Below are positions 56,364 to 64,000 of a stretch of DNA of 64,000 nucleotides, piece after piece. Made by a program: the position numbers and the translations under genes. How positions within the stretch are numbered: the stretch's first letter is position 1; the number at the start of each line of letters is the position of its first letter. Source of the stretch: Tetraselmis striata. Taxonomy: Eukaryota; Chlorophyta; Chlorodendrophyceae; Chlorodendrales; Chlorodendraceae. Under the pieces are notes generated by a model. It had not been told where the DNA came from, did no database searches, and was given only the letters and a program-made list of their open reading frames with translations. The stretch lies in contig VCJN01001674.1 in the NCBI GenBank assembly GCA_006384855.1, forward strand, positions 1-64,000, read 5' to 3'.

Positions 56364-56374
56364 GCCCCTCTCAA
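56364..56374 (-). promoter_or_regulatory. Polypurine tract of the Copia element
   Basis: Immediately next to the 3' LTR the element strand reads TTGAGAGGGGC, a purine-rich tract in the position used to prime plus-strand DNA synthesis. It lies just past the gag-pol stop codon (56386-56388). Confidence 0.65.
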
Positions 56375-56385
56375 TCATAGGCCGG

Positions 56386-59300
56386 TCATACAGTTGACTT
56401 AGTGCCCATGCATTGTCTAAACAGCAGTGTGTGAGTGGGTTCAGGCAAGGCTTTGGTGAGCCCATCGGCCAGCATCTTTGTTGTAGCGATGGGGGTGACA
56501 GAGATCGTTCCAGCATCCACTAGGTCTCGAGTGTAATGATGCTTGATGTCGATGTGCTTGGTTCTGTGCGAAGCCATGGGATTGTTGGCAAGTTTGACTG
56601 CTCCCTGGTTGTCTTCATAGACAATGGTGGGACCTTGTTGTTGTTGGTGGATGTCTTGTAGCAGCTGCCTGAAGTGCACAGTGTTCTGTGCCGCTCTGCT
56701 GAGTGCAACGTATTCAGCCTCGGTGGTGGAGAGCGCTGTGGTCTCTTGTTGTTTGGAGTTCCATCCAATGGCACCACCATTGAGCATGCTGATGTCACCG
56801 GACTGAGAGCGCCGGTTGCTGGTGTCAGCGGCCCAGTCGGAGTCTGAGTAGACTACGAGGCGAGCCCCCCCCGGTTCAGTGGCTCCGTAGGTGATGCCCA
56901 TGCCAGGGGTGCCCTTGAGATAGCGGAGTACCCGTTTGAGCTGCATGAGGTGGATCTTCTGCGGGGCAGACTGAAACCTGCTGAGGACGCTGATAGCAAA
57001 GGCGAGGTCCGGTCGGGTGCACATCGTGAGGAAGTTGACAGAGCCCAGGATGGCGCGATACGTTTCATGGTCCTCGCGGGAGAGCGGGGCCTTGTCGGCG
57101 TCGCTGGCGCTGGCAAGATCTTTGTAGTGGCCACTGCCCATGGGGGTCTTGGCCGGGGAGCAGTCCTGCATGCCGTACTTTTCCAACAGTTCGAGCGTGT
57201 ACTGCTCCTGGGATAGTCGGATGGTGCCGGAAGCCCAGCAACGAGTGAGGTCCATGCCTAGGACGAAGGCGGCCTCCCCGAAGTCGGTCATGTTGAACTC
57301 AGCACCAATCGCGGACTTGGCTGACCGGATCCACTCAACAGAGTCGGAGACGACGAGGATGTCATCCACATACACAAGGACGATGCAGATGCCGTACCGT
57401 GGGTGGTTCATGCTGTACATGCTGGTGTCGGAGTTGGAGCGCGCAAGGCCAAGACCAGTGAGCGTTTTGTGGATGAGCTCATACCACTCCCGGGAGGCTT
57501 GTTTGAGACCGTAGATGCTCTTGAGGAGGCGAAGGACGTTGTCCGTGCCATCCTCGGCGCCCTTAGGTTGTCGCATGTAGATCTCCTCTTTGAGGGAGGC
57601 GTTCAGGAAGGCTGTCTCAATGTCGATCTGGTGGATGTGCATGCCGCGGGCAGCGGCCACGGCCAGACACGTGCGGAGGGTGCTGAGCTTGACGACGGGG
57701 GAGAAAGTGGCGTGGTAGTCCACCCCGGCTTGCTGGCTGAAACCCTGAGCCACCAGGCGGGCCTTGAACCTGTTGACGCTGCCATCGGAGTTGGCCTTGA
57801 CCTTAAAGACCCATTTGTTGCCGATAGCATGCCGTCCCACCGGGAGACGGGCGTAGGCAAAGGTGTTCCGAGCGCGGAGGGAGCGGAGCTCACTGACGAT
57901 AGATGCGCGCCACTCTTTGTGGTATTTGCCAGCAAGTGCCTGCTTGATGGTGTCAGGCACCGGGATGCGGGACGCTGGAGGATACTGGCCCGGAGCGACG
58001 GCAGGAGGTACCGGCGAGGCGTCCAGCTCATGCCAATCGGAGGCCGGGCTGGCCGGAGGCGCGGGGCGCTTGGTAGGACGGGAGAAGACCGGCGTAGCTG
58101 TGGCTGCAGCCGCCGCGAAAGGGCTAGCGAAGCGAGCCGCGTCTTGGGAGGGACCGGCGAGATGAGCACATGTGGGCACGTCGGCTGGGGTGGGCGGCGG
58201 AGGCGCATGGGCCGGAATCCCCTCGAGGAAGGCAACGTGGACGGAGCGAATGACGCGGCCGGACTGGAGATTATACAGCCAATAGCCAGGGCCGTCATCG
58301 CACTGACCAACCAGCATACACTTGAGAGCGCGGGGCTCGAGTTTGAGATGAAAGCGGTCCTCAAGACGGAGGTAGGCAGTGCAACCGAACACACGGAGGT
58401 CACTGAGATCGACTTGCGGGACGCCGTGGAGGAGGCAATAGGGCACTCCACCAGCACCGTTGGCCGCCGACGGCGACGGAAGCCTGTTCGCAAGGAAAGC
58501 AGAATGACGCATGGCGAGGCCCCAGAACCGGCGAGGCGCGTGGCTGTGTTGCATGAGGCAGACTGCTCGCTGACCCAGACTCCCCCAACGGCGCTCGACG
58601 CGACCGAGTTGGTGGTGAGCGTATGGGGCAGTGAACCTATCAGAGAAGCCACACTCGCGAACCATGGACCGGCAGGCCGTATCGAGGTAGTTGGGGTCAC
58701 AGTCAAACTTGATGGACGGGGCAAAGCGGCGCTGACCGGCCTTCGAGCAGATGGTGCGAATTTGCAGCAGGACGAGGCGAAGCTGGGTGATGATATCTCG
58801 TTTGGAGGAGAGGGCAGCGAGCCAGATGTAGTTGGAGTAGTGATCGATTACACCGAGGAGGAACTTGGCCCCACCTACCCCGGGGACATCCACGGGACCG
58901 AAGACATCAGAGCTAAAAGCCGAGAACGGCTGAACAACGCTGGCAGGAGCGCGAGAGACGCTAGCGTGTCGCAACTTGCCCATGATGCAGGGCTCGCAGT
59001 CTGGCATGGTAGCATCCGCAGCAGCAGGAACACCAACGACGGACTCCGAGCGAAGCAAGGCCTTCATGCCGTCCCTGCCAGGGTGGCCGAGGCGAAGGTG
59101 CAAGCGATGGGCATCAGGCGGCGACTCAGGCGGGCCCTTATAGGCAAGGCACGCAGATGGAGGGGCTGTACCAGGAGACTCGGAGTGGCCACCGGTGAGA
59201 AATGGCAGGTCATTGACCATGGTGAGGACAAGGGAGCCGTGAGAGTCCGTGGCGGAGGGCGCCCCTCGAGCAGGATACGAGAAGCTGACGCCGTGCTCGC

Positions 59301-61119
59301 GACGAAGGTATTCCTGAGAGAGGATGGTAGGAGCGCCCCTGGCCGTCATGCCGGGGGCATGTGCCGCGCGCACTGTCAGGGGGCGGCTGACACCATCGGT
59401 GTAGACAACGGAGATGTCAATTGAGCCAAAGCCGAGGATGTCAACGCCGAGGCCAGAGCACGGGACCGGGGTGGTCAAGGGGGAGTAGGCGCGGAAGCGC
59501 GAGACGTCGGGTTCCATGCAGATGTTGGCACCACCGTCGACAAGAAACATGCCGGAGGCGGCGACGGGGAGCGGGGCGGCGGCCTTCCCACAGAATACCG
59601 AAAGGAAACCAGCATGGATGCCACTCGGCCTAGCATGTGCCATCATGGCGTTAGGAGCTGCGCTGTCCGGGTTGCCGAGGAAGGCCATCATGTGGGAGAG
59701 TTCATCGGAAAACGCCGATGCAGCCGACACGGGAGAAACAACAGCTTGATGAGTGGCGGGGGCAGGAGGCGGCGCAGCAGTTGGCGCAGCCGGAGCCTGG
59801 TTCAGGGGGCAGTGCGCATGCCAGTGGAAACGCTTGCCCTTCCCTTGCGATTCGCAGATGCGGCACGGGGTCGTGGGCGGATGCTGCCGGGCGTTGTTCT
59901 GCGGGCCACCACGGGGAGGACGAGCGTAGGGGGGTCGAGCCGGAGGGGGGGCACGGGCCATAGCGGCGACGACCGCAGCCTCCACCTGCGAGTGCAGCTG
60001 AGTGTGCATAGCCGCAGCGAAGGCGGCAACGTCTTGGCCGGGGCGGATTGGCTTGCTGTCGGGAGTCGTTGGGTGGCGGTGCATCATGTCGCACAGGCGG
60101 CCGTAGGAGATGTCCTCCGCCCGAGTCTCGGCTGCGTCGAGGGCGGAGAGTATGGTGTCTCTGGCGACTGTGTTGTGCATGCCAGCGAGGGTAGCAGCGA
60201 CGAGCACGTTCTCGTGGAGCACGTTGGAGTGCAGGGGGACAGGGCTGTCGTTGAGCTCGTGATAGGCGTTCAGCATGCGCTGGGTGAAGGCCCCCTGATC
60301 CTCAGACGGTGACTGCGGCTGCTGGAGAGCCAACAGGTGGCGCACAGTACGAGCCACGCCTCGGCGGTCGAGGTGTGTGCACAACTGGTCCCAAGCCAGG
60401 GTGCCGGGATTGTCGGCGGCAGCGAAGGCGTCCGAGCGCCTCAAGTTCCGGAGGCGTGTGGCAGCCGTCGGATGAGACTTCATGACAACAGTGAGCGTGG
60501 CGGAGAGCTGTTGCTGCAAGAGACTGAACGATTCCGCGGTCAGGCCGTGTGCTGGTGGACGAGCCCCAAGGAGGACAGCGACAAGGACGGGGTTGACAGT
60601 CGTCAGGTGGGCGAGGAAGTCGTCGCGGTAGATGGGCCAGGAGTCAGTTGGCGAGAACTGGGAGAGAGCGGTCTTGAGGGAACGGCCAAGGTCATGCGCG
60701 CCGAGCTGGCGAGGGGGCGCGACAGGGAGAGCGCCAAGATCGTCACCAAGAGAACCAGGAGAGAGCGGGGGCGGCATGGAAGCAGGAACCAGAGCAGGAG
60801 CAGGGGCGGACGTGGCGGCATGGTGTGCTGTGTCGCCTGGGTCAGGCTTGGGCGAGAGCGAGGGCTGGCGCAGCTCTTGCACTACCGCGCGGCTGGCGGC
60901 AGCGGCAGCATCGTGCGCGATGGTGCGCATCTCCGCGACCATCTGGGACATCTGCTCGGCTGAGGCAGCTTGCTGGATCTGCACGGCGCGCTGCGCCGCT
61001 GCGGAGCTGACTTGCCCCCAGGAGGCAGGGGACAGGGGGCCAAAGGACTGACCGAGTGCGGGCCACTGGTCGGAGGATCCGCCTGCGCCTGGCGGCGGCG
61101 GGGGCGGGCTGTCGGACAT
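56386..61119 (-). CDS. Copia gag-pol polyprotein
   Basis: 1577 residues from the ATG at 61119 ([14 protein letters not shown] start), 124 nt past the 5' LTR; the frame stays open further upstream into the LTR, so the start is a choice. Order: gag capsid region; a Cys/His knuckle (CRICESQ...HWHAHC, near 59800-59870); protease with LVDGGAN (near 59530), a D-G-G variant of the usual D-S/T-G; the pre-integrase block HLRLGHPG and CEPCIMGKLRH; the integrase core with aspartates in SSDVFGP and FDCDPN and glutamate in LGRVERRWG; reverse transcriptase with NKWVFKVK, QIDIETAFLN and YVDDILVV (57357-57380); and RNase H with YSDSDWA, TEAEYVAL and EDNQGAVKLANN. All catalytic residues I can locate are present, with no stops or frame breaks. 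Single-frame gag-pol is normal for Copia. Confidence 0.96.
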   Translation of the reverse strand: MSDSPPPPPPGAGGSSDQWPALGQSFGPLSPASWGQVSSAAAQRAVQIQQAASAEQMSQMVAEMRTIAHDAAAAASRAVVQELRQPSLSPKPDPGDTAHHAATSAPAPALVPASMPPPLSPGSLGDDLGALPVAPPRQLGAHDLGRSLKTALSQFSPTDSWPIYRDDFLAHLTTVNPVLVAVLLGARPPAHGLTAESFSLLQQQLSATLTVVMKSHPTAATRLRNLRRSDAFAAADNPGTLAWDQLCTHLDRRGVARTVRHLLALQQPQSPSEDQGAFTQRMLNAYHELNDSPVPLHSNVLHENVLVAATLAGMHNTVARDTILSALDAAETRAEDISYGRLCDMMHRHPTTPDSKPIRPGQDVAAFAAAMHTQLHSQVEAAVVAAMARAPPPARPPYARPPRGGPQNNARQHPPTTPCRICESQGKGKRFHWHAHCPLNQAPAAPTAAPPPAPATHQAVVSPVSAASAFSDELSHMMAFLGNPDSAAPNAMMAHARPSGIHAGFLSVFCGKAAAPLPVAASGMFLVDGGANICMEPDVSRFRAYSPLTTPVPCSGLGVDILGFGSIDISVVYTDGVSRPLTVRAAHAPGMTARGAPTILSQEYLRREHGVSFSYPARGAPSATDSHGSLVLTMVNDLPFLTGGHSESPGTAPPSACLAYKGPPESPPDAHRLHLRLGHPGRDGMKALLRSESVVGVPAAADATMPDCEPCIMGKLRHASVSRAPASVVQPFSAFSSDVFGPVDVPGVGGAKFLLGVIDHYSNYIWLAALSSKRDIITQLRLVLLQIRTICSKAGQRRFAPSIKFDCDPNYLDTACRSMVRECGFSDRFTAPYAHHQLGRVERRWGSLGQRAVCLMQHSHAPRRFWGLAMRHSAFLANRLPSPSAANGAGGVPYCLLHGVPQVDLSDLRVFGCTAYLRLEDRFHLKLEPRALKCMLVGQCDDGPGYWLYNLQSGRVIRSVHVAFLEGIPAHAPPPPTPADVPTCAHLAGPSQDAARFASPFAAAAATATPVFSRPTKRPAPPASPASDWHELDASPVPPAVAPGQYPPASRIPVPDTIKQALAGKYHKEWRASIVSELRSLRARNTFAYARLPVGRHAIGNKWVFKVKANSDGSVNRFKARLVAQGFSQQAGVDYHATFSPVVKLSTLRTCLAVAAARGMHIHQIDIETAFLNASLKEEIYMRQPKGAEDGTDNVLRLLKSIYGLKQASREWYELIHKTLTGLGLARSNSDTSMYSMNHPRYGICIVLVYVDDILVVSDSVEWIRSAKSAIGAEFNMTDFGEAAFVLGMDLTRCWASGTIRLSQEQYTLELLEKYGMQDCSPAKTPMGSGHYKDLASASDADKAPLSREDHETYRAILGSVNFLTMCTRPDLAFAISVLSRFQSAPQKIHLMQLKRVLRYLKGTPGMGITYGATEPGGARLVVYSDSDWAADTSNRRSQSGDISMLNGGAIGWNSKQQETTALSTTEAEYVALSRAAQNTVHFRQLLQDIHQQQQGPTIVYEDNQGAVKLANNPMASHRTKHIDIKHHYTRDLVDAGTISVTPIATTKMLADGLTKALPEPTHTLLFRQCMGTKSTV

Positions 61120-61230
61120 ACAAACGCTCACGGAAAAACCGGGCGACAGGCCAGGAGGGCGCGCCGTGCAGGCGGGCGCGGCGCGACGAGACGGAGCACA
61201 CAGCGGGAAGCGACGCTGTGAGGCTAGGAG

Positions 61231-61242
61231 GGCATCATAACC
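61231..61242 (-). promoter_or_regulatory. Primer binding site, initiator-tRNA half-molecule type
   Basis: Directly after the 5' LTR the element strand reads GGTTATGATGCC. Eukaryotic initiator tRNA-Met has GGGCUCAUAACCC in its anticodon arm, whose complement is GGGTTATGAGCCC. The match is good apart from one extra base. Copia of Drosophila is primed by such an internal tRNA-Met fragment, so the same mode is inferred here. Confidence 0.6.
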
Positions 61243-61510
61243 TCTTATAGCCCTGGTGCAGGGCACGGGCGTGGGCCCCTGACGAGGGGCAGCCGAGTGG
61301 GAGGGGCAGGAGGATGCGGTGAGGTTAAAGGAAGTGAGCGGCGCCCGCAGCGCCCGCGCCGCCATGTAGCGGCGCGCGCACCTGGCGGGCGCCAAGGATA
61401 CTGCTGTCGCAGTGCACATGCGCACACTATACACTGCGGTGTGCACTTGTTGCACACCGCAGTGCACACCGTTGCACACCGCGATGCGCTAGTACTGCTG
61501 TACTATAATA
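61243..61510 (-). repeat. 5' LTR of the Copia element
   Basis: 268 bp, read as identical to the 3' LTR. In this orientation it would hold the element's promoter and transcription start. Its outer end (CTATAATA on the plus strand) abuts the CATAC duplication. Confidence 0.93.
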
Positions 61511-61515
61511 CATAC

Positions 61516-64000
61516 CGCCATAAAATGCGGTACCGGTACCGTCTCCGCCGCTAGTACCTGTCGCTTTGCAGATGCCTGGCAACAGAGGCTCCCACCCGAC
61601 CCAATACTCTCGCTGGGGCCCTGTCATCCTCGATCCTAAGCGCTGGACACGCGGCATTAGTCTGAGTGCTGCCGCGTTCCGCTAGACGCAGCATATACAG
61701 CTGTACCGCCCCCCCTTTGACCGCGCGCGGCATGGTAAGCGGATGCGCACCCCGCCCCGATCCAGGCTCGATCGAGCGCGGGGCCAGCGACATATCGCCC
61801 ACAGATGACCGCCGCGGCGGGCGTGGGGTCTGAGGAGGTCACTATGCTTTATTGTCCTCGCCGGCGGGCGGCATGGCGACATCGACGGGCAGGATTGCTC
61901 GGGTGTGGGTGCCCGTCAAATGCTGCGAGCTGGACGCCTGTCTGACGTCCGGGCGTGGGAATTTCTCGGAATAAAATAGGCGAATAATTAGGACTGCGAG
62001 TTTACTGTTTGTCTGTTTCAATTACTTTTACTGTTTGAATTATCTGAGGGGCCGCGGGGCTCGTTTGGATGAACCCTGCGCGGAAACGACGTGGCACGCT
62101 AATTTAAGTTTATATCTCGGCACATCGTGCTTACGATTTGTACGTTTTCAGTACGTTTCCACCAGCTAATTATCTGACGTGCTACGATAACTAGCGCAGA
62201 TAGAACGGGTCTTATCATTAATATCGTCCATTATGTCAAATCATCATCAGCGCAGCTGTCGCGGCATATACAGCAGCCCACAAAAGTCGCTGCACATAGA
62301 AATCCGCGCGTATCCTCGCCTTGGTGCCCAAGCCATGGGGCCACGGGCCATGGAGCTTTGTAATCCAGTGTATGCAAGCCTCCTACGCCAAGGAGGCAGC
62401 CATTTCTCCCGGTTATCGCACTTTTAGAATTGTTCTTCGGCAATGACATTGTTTGATGGCACATGGCTAAATCCACCTAAAACACGGGCGATGAACATGC
62501 ATGGGGCAACTTGTTGGCGGCGTAGCTACCATCCGTCGCATATGCCCGCGCGCTGCCGGTGGTGGGTGGACGTATGCATGCGCTGTAAGATGACCGACCT
62601 TGAGCCCAATCCATATATACACGCTACCGATGCAATGCATACCATTCCATGAGAGTGTGCCAGTAATGCCGCCGTCGTGATGGGCCAATCATCCCACAAT
62701 TTCCCAAGCTGCAAGATAAGGGCCGTTGGCCGCGCCTCGCACTGGATAAAAGTAGCACACATAAAGTGCCTTCGATTCTATAGGTTCATGCTTATACCGC
62801 CCACACCGTAGGCTTAGCGCGGGCTAGCCCCCTCGACACCAATGTCGCCACTGCTGCACAGGTATGCGCGCATGTTGTAACACATGTCACCCATCACTCA
62901 AGGGGAAAAGCCAACGGGGTCCGCGCGACGTGGAGATCTACCCAAGGGGTCCTCGCGCCTAGGAGCTTGCGTGGAAGGGCACATTTCATGCCCCCAGCAT
63001 GTGCCCACACCCGCAACTAGTGGGCTGGCTAGGATGCCAGAATATGGGGTAGCTCTGACAGGCCATAACATTTCGACATCTTATTGGATCGGGCTGTAAA
63101 TTTGTGCGTTGGAAAGCGCAAATCACGGGCTTTTCATCGCACCAGCTTACATCCCAATCCAATAAAACGTTGAAATGTTATGAATTAAAACGTGATTGCA
63201 ATATCATTGCTTCTTGCAGGGCGAATAACCAGTTTGTGAATTTCGCCTACAACCCGCTAGATGACAACAGACACCAAACCATGCACCGCGCGGCATGGGA
63301 TAGGTGGCCAACACATGTATCTCGGCAACCATGGGAGAAAAAACACGGTTATTTATCTCCGGATGGTGGCGTGCCGTGCGCGCAAACCATTCACATCCCA
63401 GCCTTGCTTACAGCACTTGCTTGTTACACTGGTAGTGCCGCATAAAGGCACCGCGCGCGCCACGCGCGCTGTCGCATTGGCCAAAGCACACCATGTGCAC
63501 GCTCTTTTAAGGTCATCCTCGCAATGGCTGCAACGGCGTAGACTATGCGTGGGTTTACCGGCTAGCAGAAGCGACCAAACCCAAATCACATCCATAAAAA
63601 CATGCAGACTTTTGTGGCCTGCTGTATAGCGAGTGTCCACAGGAGTGGACCGGTACCAGAACCAGTACTTGTGTGAATTACAAAAGGCCAGCAGTAACAA
63701 ATCCACCTACTGCTAAAAGCAGGAATGCTAAAAAACCAACACAGCAAGCCGCCTAGCAGAGGCGGCCCGCATCCCGCACGAGGCGGGATGGATGAGTGAT
63801 CCGCGCACGGGTCATGGTCCGGGCCGCGCGTGCACGTGTGTGCGAGGGTGATCCCCGGACGTGTTGTGCAGCTTCGGCAACGGGATTGGCGGACAAATCT
63901 GCGCCGTCTGATGAGGCAGCGACCACGCTCTAGAGCTGCCACCAAGCTCAAAATCCTGAGCAAACCTCTTGCGAGTAAGGCATCCTGGTAGCCCGGGTTG
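61516..64000. other. Right-hand end of window, no gene recognised
   Basis: Short frames on both strands carry no motif. Features seen are an AT-richer stretch (about 61960-62230) and a copy of repeat R1 at 63660-63775 (GAATTACAAAA, CAGTAACAAATCCACCTAC, AGCAAGCCGCCTAG). The window ends in this non-coding DNA. Confidence 0.4.

Larger units (their letters stand above)
56091..61515 (-). mobile_element. Complete Ty1/copia LTR retrotransposon
   Basis: The element proper is 56096-61510 (5415 bp), flanked by CATAC at 56091-56095 and 61511-61515, a perfect 5 bp target duplication. Both LTRs are 268 bp. One uninterrupted gag-pol frame fills the inside. Order gag-protease-integrase-reverse transcriptase-RNase H defines Ty1/copia. 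Identical LTRs by eye and the intact frame mean a recent insertion. The element lies about 470 bp upstream of the GST-like gene, in the same orientation. Confidence 0.97.

Noticed and set aside
57403..59424. 673-residue open frame on the plus strand
   Set aside because: It is antisense to the Copia polyprotein, has no recognisable motif, and follows from GC-rich codon use on the other strand.
61120..61479. Extension of gag-pol into the 5' LTR
   Set aside because: The frame is open, but translation inside an LTR is unlikely and the sequence is repetitive; the ATG at 61119 after the LTR is the better start.
1..64000. Bacterial-type operons, defence islands or phage genes
   Set aside because: Genes are intron-split, widely spaced and eukaryotic in family; no operon spacing or ribosome binding sites are present.

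Overview
The window is nuclear DNA from a eukaryote. The evidence is introns of roughly 100-2600 bp with GT-AG and some GC-AG borders, mitochondrial proteins encoded as nuclear genes, a Ty1/copia retrotransposon, and a Chlamydomonas-type TGTAA polyadenylation signal about 100 nt after one stop codon. GC-rich coding sequence, a plant-type CPYC glutathione-transferase relative and a plant-like PP2C suggest a green alga. That placement is an inference and no species can be named.

Gene-bearing parts. On the left (0.4-17.7 kb) lie a TPR protein (-), TYW1 for wybutosine synthesis in tRNA-Phe (-), QCR8 of respiratory complex III (+) and a PP2C phosphatase (-). On the right lie AGXT2, a mitochondrial PLP aminotransferase (-, 41.3-44.2 kb), a RING-H2 protein (+, 45.5-46.7 kb) and an 11-exon glutathione-transferase-like gene (-, 47.0-55.6 kb). 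The genes do not form one pathway. I rebuilt each by joining exons whose phases agree, and exon coordinates are given in each entry. Most introns carry long G or C homopolymers. Three introns appear to be GC-AG.

Repeat-rich middle (19-41 kb). This is a graveyard of mobile elements. It holds two copies of a ~2.2 kb element with terminal direct repeats. One copy is broken by a 1.37 kb insert bounded by ~195 bp direct repeats, and again by a 2.17 kb hAT-like element with an exact 8 bp target duplication. There are also a 312 bp hAT-like miniature element, a 1.03 kb element with terminal inverted repeats, a 0.7 kb element with 21 bp perfect inverted repeats, a non-LTR retrotransposon remnant, and several dispersed repeats.

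Right end. A complete 5.4 kb Copia element (56.1-61.5 kb, -) has an uninterrupted gag-pol frame, two LTRs that read as identical and a CATAC target duplication, so it inserted recently. The last 2.5 kb hold nothing recognisable except one dispersed repeat.

I found no CRISPR array, no rRNA and no convincing tRNA gene. I also saw no evidence of a new multi-gene system. The most unusual items are the nested elements, the 2.6 kb satellite-filled intron, the GC-AG introns and the G/C-tract introns.
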